Virus record (IMG/VR): IMGVR_UViG_3300021137_000021
Location: 1-54,028 of that record
DNA length: 54,028 nt
Origin: a virus
Strand: one strand, 5' to 3'
Below the pieces are notes generated by a model. It saw nothing but the letters and a program-made list of their open reading frames with translations, did not search any database and had not been told where the DNA came from. Below, one piece after another: positions 32,049-38,880 of the stretch; the first letter of the stretch is position 1, and every line of letters begins with the position of its first letter. The translations under genes and the position numbers were made by a program.

Positions 32049-32195
32049 TTACTTCTTTTTAGCTGCCTTCTTCTTGGCTGTCTTTTTCTTAACATCCTTG
32101 GCTAGCTTGGCATCATTCTTTTCATCCTGAGCCTCAAACTTTTTCTTTTGAGCTGGGGTCATACCCTTCTCAAACTTACTGTCCTTATGAGCCAT
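32049..32195 (-). CDS. Lysine-rich mini-protein (48 aa)
   Basis: ATG at 32195, TAA at 32049. 'MAHKDSKFEKGMTPAQKKKF' is followed by 'DVKKKTAKKKAAKKK'; more than a third of its residues are Lys. The alternating K/A tail resembles histone H1-like tails and would bind nucleic acid nonspecifically. It starts directly after the Cys-rich mini-gene, with one base between stop and start overlapped by the Shine-Dalgarno-bearing end of that gene. The first terminator downstream follows within ten bases, so it closes the transcript. Confidence 0.55.
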   Translation of the reverse strand: MAHKDSKFEKGMTPAQKKKFEAQDEKNDAKLAKDVKKKTAKKKAAKKK

Positions 32196-32291
32196 TTACT
32201 TGCCCTTCTTTGTTGTTGGTTTGCTAGCCTTTTTCTTGCAGGCGCCTTTGCAGTTTGGCTTAGAGCAGCCACATCCACATGCTTTGCACAT
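32196..32291 (-). CDS. Cysteine- and lysine-rich mini-protein (31 aa)
   Basis: ATG at 32291, TAA at 32196. The sequence begins 'MCKACGCGCSKPNCKGACKK' with six cysteines in the first 18 residues, then a lysine tail ending 'TTKKGK'. Spaced as C-x2-C-x-C-x-C-x4-C-x3-C it could hold a metal cluster, metallothionein-like in density. The gene abuts the 63-residue gene on one side and the 48-residue gene on the other. Length is minimal, but the coupled position and clean composition support it as real. Confidence 0.5.
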   Translation of the reverse strand: MCKACGCGCSKPNCKGACKKKASKPTTKKGK

Positions 32292-32292
32292 A

Positions 32293-32484
32293 TTACTTTC
32301 CCTTCTTATGAGTCTTATGCCATTGTTGGCCAGCAGCTATTCCGTCTGCCACGGTCTTAATCTTAGCATCTTTTTTGGTCAGGTCCATTGTCGGACCTCC
32401 TCCATTGGGGTGACTCACGATAACATCGCCCTTTTTGTTCTTAACAAACTTGTGGACTTTACCGTCAATCTTTACCTTAGCCAT
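32293..32484 (-). CDS. Small basic hypothetical protein (63 aa)
   Basis: 63 residues. A beta hairpin-like start 'MAKVKIDGKVHKFVKNKKGD' and 'VIVSHPNGGGPTMDLTKKDA' is followed by a helix ending 'QQWHKTHKKGK'. Net charge is strongly positive. It begins at the stop of the preceding gene (TAATG). No known domain is seen; repeated Lys/Gly ends ('KKGK') are shared with two neighbours. Confidence 0.5.
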   Translation of the reverse strand: MAKVKIDGKVHKFVKNKKGDVIVSHPNGGGPTMDLTKKDAKIKTVADGIAAGQQWHKTHKKGK

Positions 32485-32660
32485 TAGCCCTTAACTTTCT
32501 TAAGTTTAGGGTTAGCCTTCTTAGCGCCTTTAGATGCCCCACGAGAAGATGCGGCTAGGATACGGTCAGCTGCCTCCTGAGAGACGCCTTCCTTCTTAGC
32601 AATCTTAGATGAGGCTTTGTCAAAGCCTGGGTGTTTCTTACTTGCCTTTTTTGCTGCCAT
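32484..32660 (-). CDS. Small basic conserved phage protein (58 aa)
   Basis: ATG at 32660, TAA at 32484. 'KKHPGFDKASSKIAKKEGVS' then 'QEAADRILAASSRGASKGAK' and 'KANPKLKKVKG'. The K-H-P-G-F...KIA.K.GVS...A..ILA..SR.AS..AKKANP.LKKV pattern recurs in small proteins of many environmental phages, but no function is known. Basic and helical, it may bind phage DNA. It overlaps the preceding mini-gene by 23 bases. Confidence 0.6.
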   Translation of the reverse strand: MAAKKASKKHPGFDKASSKIAKKEGVSQEAADRILAASSRGASKGAKKANPKLKKVKG

Positions 32661-32778
32661 GTTGTGTTACCTTTTCTGGTAGTTTCTTATCTTTTGGTGT
32701 CTCTTCTTCCCACCTTTTAGCTATATCGGGATGGGTAGCGTACAAGAATTCCCGTTGACGCTGAGATTCAAAAGGCAT
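32638..32778 (-). CDS. Small hypothetical protein of the 'MPFxSxxQR' type (46 aa)
   Basis: ATG at 32778, TAA at 32638. 'MPFESQRQREFLYATHPDIA' followed by 'KRWEEETPKDKKLPEKVTQH' and 'GSKKGK'. The start M-P-F-x-S-x-x-Q-R-x-F-x-x-A-x-H-P-x-I-A-x-R-W-E is a family I recall from many phages, always small and near structural genes, with no tested role. It follows the 31-residue gene with two bases between. Confidence 0.6.
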   Translation of the reverse strand: MPFESQRQREFLYATHPDIAKRWEEETPKDKKLPEKVTQHGSKKGK

Positions 32779-32780
32779 TA

Positions 32781-32876
32781 TTACTTCTTAACTACAATAG
32801 TAGAGGCTTTCTTTGAAGAAGACGCTGAACTAGAGATGGTAATGTTCTGACCGTTCTTACGAATGCGGATGGTCAT
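32781..32876 (-). CDS. Small basic mini-protein (31 aa)
   Basis: ATG at 32876 overlaps the TGA of the 103-residue gene (ATGA) and TAA is at 32781. The product 'MTIRIRKNGQNITISSSASS' then 'SKKASTIVVKK' could form a beta hairpin with a basic end. Support is limited to coupling, position and a sensible composition. Confidence 0.4.
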   Translation of the reverse strand: MTIRIRKNGQNITISSSASSSKKASTIVVKK

Positions 32877-33184
32877 GCTGAAGTGACCTTGAGGATTGCA
32901 ATGTTGGTGCTACCTGTAGAGATTGCGTAAACGTTCTCTTCATTGGTAAGCCCGTCAATTGTTGCCGAGGCACCAGGTGCCAAAGAGATCCCATAAGAAG
33001 AAGAGGTTACGGTTGATCCGCCGACATAGACGGTAGCAGAGCCATCAATGTTTTGGATAGAAAGCGTAGTAAATGTGTAGGTAGGGTATGTCTCGCCTGT
33101 AACAGAGTTTGTGATACTTGCGTCTGTATTTAGCGCAACAGCTGTTGAGCTGTTAAGAGCAACGATTGCGTGAGATAGTGCCAT
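32873..33184 (-). CDS. Small beta-rich virion protein
   Basis: 103 residues. 'MALSHAIVALNSSTAVALNT' then 'TYTFTTLSIQNIDGSATVYV', 'GGSTVTSSSYGISLAPGASA' and 'EENVYAISTGSTNIAILKVT' has the pattern of small immunoglobulin-like or jelly-roll virion proteins (strand, N-I-D-x-S-A-x-V-Y-V-G, S-x-S-x-G-x-x-L-x-P-G, V-Y-A-I). Proteins of this look decorate heads or fibres in many phages. It lies between the neck protein and the mini-gene cluster. Confidence 0.55.
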   Translation of the reverse strand: MALSHAIVALNSSTAVALNTDASITNSVTGETYPTYTFTTLSIQNIDGSATVYVGGSTVTSSSYGISLAPGASATIDGLTNEENVYAISTGSTNIAILKVTSA

Positions 33185-33193
33185 TATGTTTCC

Positions 33194-33772
33194 TTAGTAG
33201 GTCGTAGGGTCAAACGCAGAGTAGTTTGCGTAGTGCTGGAACTGTGAGTCATTCACCATTTCTTCTGCGTTTACCTGGTTGCAGGTAACCTGAAGCAATG
33301 TGTACTTGTCCCCAATAATACCTTGAGGGGAGACTCGGATAGGGGTAAAAACTTCATCCCGAAATACGATGCGGTCACGCATGTACTCAATAGGGTTCTT
33401 TTCTACAAGGGAAAGCTCTGGAACATTGTTGGCATTAGCCCCATAGAAATTGAGGTTGTCCTCCACAATGTCCACATTAAGGGTGATTGTGAGCTGGTTG
33501 GTGTTGTAGAAACCACGGTCAGATTGGGTAGTAACACCACGTTCTACGTGGGCATTGACCACAGGAATAATAAGGGGAGTCTTCCACATACGACCTGTGC
33601 CAGTGCTGGCGCCTGTATCGTAGATAGGGTCTACGACAGTATTGACTTGGTCAAAGAGCCACCAAGCCACAGTTGTACCCACAGTGTTAACAAGCTCAGT
33701 CGTAGTTCCAGATACAAAAGAGGAACGTTCGAACTGTATGTCAAACCGGCCTTGTCTATTTTCTCCACGCAT
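33194..33772 (-). CDS. Neck/virion structural protein
   Basis: 192 residues. It is beta-rich: 'GRFDIQFERSSFVSGTTTEL', 'VAWWLFDQVNTVVDPIYDTG', 'NTNQLTITLNVDIVEDNLNF' and 'DRIVFRDEVFTPIRVSPQGI', then 'DKYTLLQVTCNQVNAEEMVN'. The strand 'W-x-x-P-L-I-I-P-V-V-N-A' followed by 'FRDEVFTPIRV...G.....Y..L.V' is found in a family of head-tail connector proteins that lie upstream of tail completion genes. The start could be displaced by a few codons, since only a weak AGGA is upstream. A neck role is inferred from place. Confidence 0.5.
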   Translation of the reverse strand: MRGENRQGRFDIQFERSSFVSGTTTELVNTVGTTVAWWLFDQVNTVVDPIYDTGASTGTGRMWKTPLIIPVVNAHVERGVTTQSDRGFYNTNQLTITLNVDIVEDNLNFYGANANNVPELSLVEKNPIEYMRDRIVFRDEVFTPIRVSPQGIIGDKYTLLQVTCNQVNAEEMVNDSQFQHYANYSAFDPTTY

Positions 33773-33797
33773 GGGGCAAGTGTATCCTAACTAGGTC

Positions 33798-34052
33798 TTA
33801 TTGTTCTTCTGTAAAGCTTACCTTTGAGGTGTCAATCTGCCCCCACTTACCCAAAGGACATTCAGCATTAGGTAGCTTTGTCTTAGCAGCCATAAAGCAC
33901 CCGCACTTTTTACACTGTTGGGTTATCTTAATAAGCTCTGGACAAGCCTTGCAAATCTTCATACGCTCTTCATACTGAAGGCCTGCAACCTTCTCAAGGT
34001 TCTTATTGAATAGATCCCAAGGCCTAGCTGGGCGATCAAATGGATCTGTCAT
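33798..34052 (-). CDS. Cysteine-rich zinc-binding phage protein
   Basis: 84 residues. 'MKICKACPELIKITQQCKKC' supplies C34-x2-C37 and C47-x2-C50, with C52 and C65 in 'GCFMAAKTKLPNAECPLGKW'. This pattern (C-x2-C-P-x-L...C-K-K-C-G-C-F-M-x-x-K-x-x-L-x-x-A-x-C-P-L-x-K-W) is conserved in short proteins across many myoviruses, usually in the structural region, and likely folds round one or two zinc ions. No function known. The start overlaps the His-rich gene (ATGA). Confidence 0.6.
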   Translation of the reverse strand: MTDPFDRPARPWDLFNKNLEKVAGLQYEERMKICKACPELIKITQQCKKCGCFMAAKTKLPNAECPLGKWGQIDTSKVSFTEEQ

Positions 34053-34390
34053 TTAGACTCCTCAGGAGCGATAAACTTTTCATCAACATATGTCCAACCA
34101 ATAGTTGGGCGGGTAGGGTATTCGCTCTCATTAATGAGAACCATCTTAGGCTGTTCTAATAGGATGTCTTTTAGAATGCCGCCGACATTTACTACTTCTT
34201 TTACCTCATTACCTATGATCATAGCAATGTAGGAATGGTTATGCTCATGGTCATGCTCGTGATCATGGTTATGGCCGTTAACGCCAGGCTTATCTTTATT
34301 GCCAAAGGTAACTAGCTTATGACCAATAAACTCTAGTAGACCAGGTGTCTTAGGAGAGTTAAGCTTTTCTTTCTTCTTTTTCTTACTCAT
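34049..34390 (-). CDS. Hypothetical protein with histidine/acidic tract
   Basis: 113 residues. After a lysine-rich start comes 'GVNGHNHDHEHDHEHNHSYI', with eight His within 15 positions alternating with D/E/N. It is followed by 'IAMIIGNEVKEVVNVGGILK' and 'DILLEQPKMVLINESEYPTR'. The last part parallels the 77-residue protein at 35108-35341 ('IAIVIDDVAQQVMNIDGQTA', 'AMFLSNPKFIQCDG'), so the two share a domain of about 55 residues. The His tract could bind Zn, Ni or Co. The start overlaps the DUF-type gene upstream. Confidence 0.55.
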   Translation of the reverse strand: MSKKKKKEKLNSPKTPGLLEFIGHKLVTFGNKDKPGVNGHNHDHEHDHEHNHSYIAMIIGNEVKEVVNVGGILKDILLEQPKMVLINESEYPTRPTIGWTYVDEKFIAPEESK

Positions 34391-35072
34391 AGATCTTCCT
34401 CACCCAATACTTCTTTTTATATCCGTGGTCATTTGCTCTGACTTTTGCGCCCATGTATAAGCCAAGCTTAGTAAGACTGTAGGCAAAGTTGTGGGTCCAT
34501 GATGCCCGCTTAATAGGAATTACTTGGGCGAAAGGAGTGCCCGCAGGGATAACGCCCTCAAATCCTTCTCTAAGAAAGAAAGGGATGTTCCCGTTAGAAA
34601 AGTACTTATCACTCTCTACAAATGCGGAGAGCGTAGTGAATGGGAGATCATGCCTGTTATATGGGTGGGTGACTATTGAGCTCCATCCACGAGGGGTTTT
34701 CCAACCCCACTTAGAAGACCAGACTAATCCATTTGGTGAATGCCCTGCAGGCCTAGGAATAGTTTCACCTAGAGCCTTAGGGCGTTCCCCGATTAAATCT
34801 TTATAGTGCTCGTTCTCTGTAGCCCAGGTTACGTGCTGCTTATCTCCCTCTAAAGTTACCGTAATATCTACCGGTGTAACTAGCATGTAGCCTGAAATCA
34901 TTACATCTAAGAATGGGATGCATGCTTTCATTGCAGCGTGTTGAACGCCGTTAGCATCTTTAAAGTATGCCTCACCCTTTTTGTACCATTCAGGTACAGC
35001 AGTCTTTGCAGGCTGTGGGTGCCCTAGGGCATACTCCTCAGGAGAATCAGGAACAAATTGTATGGTCTTCAT
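34383..35072 (-). CDS. Conserved phage protein of unknown function (229 aa)
   Basis: 229 residues. The pattern 'PEWYKKGEAYFKDANGVQHA', 'MKACIPFLDVMISGYMLVTP', 'NRHDLPFTTLSAFVESDKYF', 'NIPFFLREGFEGVIPAGTPF', 'AQVIPIKRASWTH' is one I recall from many environmental and cyanobacterial phages, always as a stand-alone protein of about 220-250 residues. Conserved elements are K-x-C-x-P-F-x-D, the N-x-x-x-L-P-F-x-T-L and the G-x-x-I-x-x-G-x-P-x-x-Q-V-I-P. These look like a cupin-type beta fold, with I-P-x-G-T-P binding something, but the function is not known to me. Confidence 0.65.
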   Translation of the reverse strand: MKTIQFVPDSPEEYALGHPQPAKTAVPEWYKKGEAYFKDANGVQHAAMKACIPFLDVMISGYMLVTPVDITVTLEGDKQHVTWATENEHYKDLIGERPKALGETIPRPAGHSPNGLVWSSKWGWKTPRGWSSIVTHPYNRHDLPFTTLSAFVESDKYFSNGNIPFFLREGFEGVIPAGTPFAQVIPIKRASWTHNFAYSLTKLGLYMGAKVRANDHGYKKKYWVRKIYE

Positions 35073-35107
35073 TTAGTAGTCCTAGTTAGTAGTCGGAAAG
35101 GTAAAGC

Positions 35108-35341
35108 TTATTTAGTTGGAAGACTCCATGTGCCGGCATTTTGGTTATAGACCATGCCTGCAGATACTGTTCCGTCGCATTGGATAAACTTAGGATTAGA
35201 CAAGAACATTGCGGCAGTCTGGCCATCAATATTCATGACTTGCTGTGCTACATCGTCAATGACAATAGCAATGAAATAAGGCTGTACAGGGTTTACGCCA
35301 GAGATAGGTTGTAGAGGCGGTACTGAAGGTAGTGAGCTCAT
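35108..35341 (-). CDS. Small hypothetical protein, paralogous to the His-rich protein's C-terminus
   Basis: 77 residues. A proline-rich start leads to 'PYFIAIVIDDVAQQVMNIDG', then 'QTAAMFLSNPKFIQCDGTVS' and 'AGMVYNQNAGTWSLPTK'. The middle matches the C-terminal part of the 113-residue protein at 34049-34390, including I-A-x-x-I-x-x-x-V-x-x-V-x-N and the following P-K. It may be a virion or assembly factor. CTAAGGAACCTC precedes the ATG. Confidence 0.5.
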   Translation of the reverse strand: MSSLPSVPPLQPISGVNPVQPYFIAIVIDDVAQQVMNIDGQTAAMFLSNPKFIQCDGTVSAGMVYNQNAGTWSLPTK

Positions 35342-35355
35342 GAGGTTCCTTAGGG

Positions 35356-36375
35356 CTAGTTGTTCTGGGACTGGTAGTTATCTAGAGTACTACCTTGGTT
35401 GTACTGAGAAGGTGAAAGAAGTATACCAAACTGTGTGGCAGTCTGGGTACTGGAGGCTGTATAGGTAATTGGGCTTCCTATAGGGGTTGTAAGGGAGTCA
35501 GAGTACGGGGTGACCGTAATTGTATTCCCGCCCGATGTAACGACCTTTAAGCTGGCAGCAACGGCTGATATGGCGGTACGTAGTACCGTTGTTACGGCAT
35601 TTGCTACAGACTGATAAACATAGACAAAGGCTGGGTAGCTGACGCTACCTCCCTGGCATGTTGAACAGCCACAGGTATGGGTATATGAGGAAGTACACTG
35701 CGTGTAATAGTAATAGTACGCACAGGAATAAGAGCATGGGGTGTAGGTAGAGCATACCCCATAATGGTTGTAGCAATATGCGACGTAGTATAGGTAAGAA
35801 CCTCCGCCGTATGTAGCGTAATAGTTACATATGGTACCTGTAATACATACGTAATATGAGGTTCCTCCACCCGTACATCCACAGCCAGCACCTACAGGTC
35901 CAACTGTCTGAGATGAAGCACAGGCGCTACATGTTTGACATCCACAGGTGTAGTAGTAGACCGTGTTAACTACCTCTTGGCCAGCTGCTACGCCAAACCA
36001 GTTACCGCTATCGGTAATCCACTGAGCAGCTCCAGTGCCGTTAGTTGTGGCACCAACAGTCTGGATATTGCTAGCGCTACCAGTATCAATAGCGGCAATA
36101 GAGTAGTTAGAGGCAGAGTCATTGGATTGAGCCTGGGATCCATTGGCAAACCAAGTACCTCGGGTAGCACTCCAAGCTTGCCCGCTATCGGCTGTGCCTA
36201 GATTGCCTGAGGTTGTACGGTTAAAGGAGTCAATGACAGAGGCCTTAAACCATTGCTTCCATTGACCGCCAACTTTAATAAAGGCTGAAGTAGCCCCATG
36301 CCATGCTCCGCTTACCTTTACAAGGATACCAATGCTTGTACCCTGTCCGCCATTTACATTAACTTTACCTGGCAT
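35356..36375 (-). CDS. LamG-like adhesin interrupted by a Cys/Tyr-rich insertion
   Basis: 339 residues from the ATG at 36375 (overlapping the TAA of the upstream fibre gene); an upstream in-frame start would overlap that gene by 150 bases. Residues about 45-130 ('VIDSFNRTTSGNLGTADSGQ' then 'AWSATRGTWFANGSQAQSND') begin a concanavalin/LamG-like fold. The last 75 residues ('VTTVLRTAISAVAASLKVVT', 'FGILLSPSQYN') finish it. Between them lies about 115 residues with 16 Cys and many Tyr and Gly, including 'YYYTCGCQTCSACASSQ' and 'HTCGCSTCQGG'. The insertion would be an exposed, disulfide- or metal-stabilised loop on the tail. Confidence 0.6.
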   Translation of the reverse strand: MPGKVNVNGGQGTSIGILVKVSGAWHGATSAFIKVGGQWKQWFKASVIDSFNRTTSGNLGTADSGQAWSATRGTWFANGSQAQSNDSASNYSIAAIDTGSASNIQTVGATTNGTGAAQWITDSGNWFGVAAGQEVVNTVYYYTCGCQTCSACASSQTVGPVGAGCGCTGGGTSYYVCITGTICNYYATYGGGSYLYYVAYCYNHYGVCSTYTPCSYSCAYYYYYTQCTSSYTHTCGCSTCQGGSVSYPAFVYVYQSVANAVTTVLRTAISAVAASLKVVTSGGNTITVTPYSDSLTTPIGSPITYTASSTQTATQFGILLSPSQYNQGSTLDNYQSQNN

Positions 36376-37307
36376 TACTGATACACAATCCAGATGTCTC
36401 CATCGTTGCCCTGGCCTGTTGTTGGTGCTGTTGTAGAGACCCATGTATTGCGGACAACGCCTAGAGAAGTTGAGGCGGCTGTTACTGAAGCATTTGCTGT
36501 TGCAAGATAAACTGTTGGGGTCTGCCATGAAAGGGCAGAACCATTGCTGCTAAGAACTGTACCAGCTCCACCAATACCCAAGCGACCTACAGCTGAGGCG
36601 CCCGTTCCCACCACAAGATCACCAGCAGCACTAACTGTGCTTAGTGGAATCTTTGTAGTATCTGTTGGGGTACCCCAAGCAACTGAGGTGCCGTTCATAA
36701 TAAGAGACTGACCGGCAGCCCCTTTAGCAAGGTTAGTTACGGTGGCATTACCTGAACCAATAAGAAGATCTCCCGCAGCTGTTACAGTTGAAAGAGGGAT
36801 CTTGGTATTGGCGTTATTATTGGCGGCAGTCGTAGCAGCCGTAAGGGTATTGTAGTCAGTGCTATTAACATAGAGAACGTTACTAGAACCCACAGCTGGA
36901 ATACCAGAGGAGTTAACATTGAATCCCAATACAGAGCCAGAGGTGTAGGTCTCAATAAGGTTAGCTGTTCCTGAGCCTACCTTTAATACAAGGCCTTTTG
37001 TAGAGCTAGTGGTAATAGTGCTTCCACCGGTAATGCTGACATATGGACTATTAGCCACACCATTTACCAAGCCATACTCAATGTTATTGAGGCGATCGCC
37101 CAAGGTAGACCAACCGGTAGTCTTAGCAAAAGTTCCTGAGTAGGTAGAAATCAGGGGGCTTTGATTGGTCAGGGCAGAACCAAGGGTTGTCTCAATAGCA
37201 GTAATCTCAACCTGTAGTGAGTTTACGTTATCAGCCAAAACGGTGCTGACAAGGTCAACCTCTGGTTGGTAGGTTTTAACCTGATTTGGATATGAAGCTG
37301 TTGCCAT
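36375..37307 (-). CDS. Tail fibre-like protein
   Basis: 310 residues. It starts 'MATASYPNQVKTYQPEVDLV' and a helical section 'LADNVNSLQVEITAIETTLG', typical of fibre bases that attach to the baseplate. It continues with 'GDRLNNIEYGL' and repeats of the type 'IPLSTVTAAGDLLIGSGNAT' and 'IPLSTVSAAGDLVVGTGASA', which are also present in the neighbouring fibres ('TAKGD', 'GTGAS'). The C-terminal ending 'TAPTTGQGNDGDIWIVYQ' is common in phage fibres. AAGGAG lies five bases upstream. It is distinct from the five-copy family because it lacks its 'SAEL' terminus. Confidence 0.65.
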   Translation of the reverse strand: MATASYPNQVKTYQPEVDLVSTVLADNVNSLQVEITAIETTLGSALTNQSPLISTYSGTFAKTTGWSTLGDRLNNIEYGLVNGVANSPYVSITGGSTITTSSTKGLVLKVGSGTANLIETYTSGSVLGFNVNSSGIPAVGSSNVLYVNSTDYNTLTAATTAANNNANTKIPLSTVTAAGDLLIGSGNATVTNLAKGAAGQSLIMNGTSVAWGTPTDTTKIPLSTVSAAGDLVVGTGASAVGRLGIGGAGTVLSSNGSALSWQTPTVYLATANASVTAASTSLGVVRNTWVSTTAPTTGQGNDGDIWIVYQ

Positions 37308-37338
37308 GGGACTCCTTCGTTATGGCCCTAACTATAGC

Positions 37339-37500
37339 CTAAGCTGTGGGGGTTTGTGGGGCTGAGTTGGCTGCAAGTAAGGCTTCGTAATCAGCCTTGA
37401 GCATGGAGGTATATTCCCCGTTGCCTCGGTCAATAATCGCGTAAGTTATTGCTACATTAGTCAAAGGGTCGGTTATATCTTGAAAGGTTACATTGTCCAT
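37339..37500 (-). CDS. Small fibre-partner protein, copy 5 (53 aa)
   Basis: ATG at 37500, TAG at 37339. 'MDNVTFQDITDPLTNVAITY' then 'AIIDRGNGEYTSMLKADYEA' and 'LLAANSAPQTPTA'. Most similar to the copy at 43055-43222 ('TYQDI', 'YAFINRADGTFTSM'); the three other copies share the NG/DG turn and the 'A-N-S-x-P-Q' end. It follows fibre gene copy 5 by one base, so it is coupled to it. Its likely role is folding or trimerisation of that fibre, or a capping subunit; inferred from the one-to-one pairing. Confidence 0.6.
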   Translation of the reverse strand: MDNVTFQDITDPLTNVAITYAIIDRGNGEYTSMLKADYEALLAANSAPQTPTA

Positions 37501-37501
37501 A

Positions 37502-38707
37502 TTACAACTCCGCACTAAATGCTAGGTATCCGCCAGCAACATTGTTATTTAGCAATGTATAAGGGCGATACTGGGTCAAACCGCTGGCAACTGGTGCGTA
37601 TAATCTTGCACCGTCTATACCGCTTCCACCGCCAGGAATGGTCGGAGCAGCGTTGAGTGCAGTAAGCGTTACACCATCCCATAAAGCAAGATATGAAACT
37701 GTTGTTGGTGATTCAACCGCTGTTGGGCCTACACGCATTGGAACTGGGAAGAATATAGTTACTTCTGCCTGAGTTGTTGAATAAGCACTTCCTTGAGCCA
37801 AAGGTGGGTATAGGCCATTCAAAGAAGTTCCATTGCGCTTGTAGTAGTACCTCTGACAGGCATTTAACTCCCCCTGAAGTGTTCCGCCAGCGCGGGAGAA
37901 GGCAGTTGCTACTGAGCCTAATTCCAACTGAACCTGAGCAACCGTCAATGTTGCACTAGCCGACATTGCAGCCGTTGTTGTGAAATAAACACGAACTGTT
38001 TTGGCATTTGAAGGAATAGTTGTTGTCGCGGTTTTTTTCACAAGCGAGGATGTTGTTGATACTGTTTGTGTAAGCCCACTATAAGTTCCAGCATTCCAAG
38101 CAGCATCAACTGTTGTTGAATATTCAATGTGAATATCTACGCTTTGAGCAGCCGATGTAGCCAAATATGCGGAAACTGTAACTGTTTGACCAGCCAAGTA
38201 AATTGAGTTGAGCGTTTCAATTGCTTGTAAGATGATTGGGTTTCCGCTTGTTGCGCAAGTATAAGTTATTGAGTTTTGCGCGTTGCTAGGAACAAGGGAA
38301 GTATTTTGAGAAAATGTGCCGCCGCCAGAAAATGTGGCTACAACCCATCGGTCAGCCAAATAAACTCCAAGGCTTGAGGTAGAAGTTCCTCGTTGCCAAA
38401 TGTCAAAGTTTCCGTTGATGAGCCAGTTCTTGCCACCAGCCAAAGAAGGCCCTGCCCAAGCAACGCCTGTGCTGGCAGAAGAGTTTGCAACGAGTGTTGT
38501 GCCGTCAGCGCCTACGTTTAAAGTGCCTACGGTGCTAGCACCAGTGCCTAGAGCTAGATCGCCTTTGGCGGTATAGGTAGTTACTGTTGCAGCGTTAGCT
38601 ACATCGGCTACTGAGTGGGTATGTGGGCCTACGCCAACAGGTACCCATTGGTTATTGACCCCATCCCAAACGTAAGCGGGACGACTGGTATTACTAAAAT
38701 TTGCCAT
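37502..38707 (-). CDS. Tail fibre protein, family copy 5
   Basis: 401 residues. N-terminus 'MANFSNTSRPAYVWDGVNNQ' then 'GPHTHSVADV' with 'TYTAKGDLALGTGASTVGTL' and 'NVGADGTTLVANSSASTGVA', shared with other copies. The central part begins 'LINGNFDIWQRGTSTSSLGV' and ends 'QLELGSVATAFSRAGGTLQG' with 'ELNACQRYYYKR', a CBM-like receptor-binding domain common in phage fibres. The C-terminus ends 'GGYLAFSAEL'. Its partner gene follows directly. The D-I-W-Q-R-G-T and S-x-A-E-L motifs define the family. Confidence 0.75.
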   Translation of the reverse strand: MANFSNTSRPAYVWDGVNNQWVPVGVGPHTHSVADVANAATVTTYTAKGDLALGTGASTVGTLNVGADGTTLVANSSASTGVAWAGPSLAGGKNWLINGNFDIWQRGTSTSSLGVYLADRWVVATFSGGGTFSQNTSLVPSNAQNSITYTCATSGNPIILQAIETLNSIYLAGQTVTVSAYLATSAAQSVDIHIEYSTTVDAAWNAGTYSGLTQTVSTTSSLVKKTATTTIPSNAKTVRVYFTTTAAMSASATLTVAQVQLELGSVATAFSRAGGTLQGELNACQRYYYKRNGTSLNGLYPPLAQGSAYSTTQAEVTIFFPVPMRVGPTAVESPTTVSYLALWDGVTLTALNAAPTIPGGGSGIDGARLYAPVASGLTQYRPYTLLNNNVAGGYLAFSAEL

Positions 38708-38880
38708 TATTCACCTGCCTGTGGTGTAGAAGAGTTGGCTGCAAGTGTGGCTAGATAAGCTTGATACATAGAATTAGAAGGGTCGGTGGGAATTTGCCAA
38801 CCATCTGAGCGAATGATTAACGATGTTGATGGCTGACCTGTCATTGGGTCAGTTGGGATTGTGTATGTGTATTCGTTCAT
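38707..38880 (-). CDS. Small fibre-partner protein, copy 4 (57 aa)
   Basis: ATG at 38880 overlaps the TAA of fibre copy 4, and TAA at 38707 overlaps the ATG of copy 5 (TAATG both sides). 'MNEYTYTIPTDPMTGQPSTS' then 'LIIRSDGWQIPTDPSNSMYQ' and 'AYLATLAANSSTPQAGE'. The W-x-I-P-x-D-P-x-N-x-x-Y-Q-x-Y-L core is widespread in short phage tail-region proteins. Part of its DNA is nearly identical to the copy at 41923-42093. Confidence 0.65.
   Translation of the reverse strand: MNEYTYTIPTDPMTGQPSTSLIIRSDGWQIPTDPSNSMYQAYLATLAANSSTPQAGE

Noticed and set aside
32020-32095. Long form of the gene at 31778 (105 residues)
   Set aside because: It would include the terminator hairpin, and GGAGG five bases before the ATG at 31942 marks the real start.
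36376-36528. Long form of the Cys/Tyr-rich adhesin
   Set aside because: It would overlap the upstream fibre gene by about 150 bases; the TAATG overlap at 36375 is typical of this genome.
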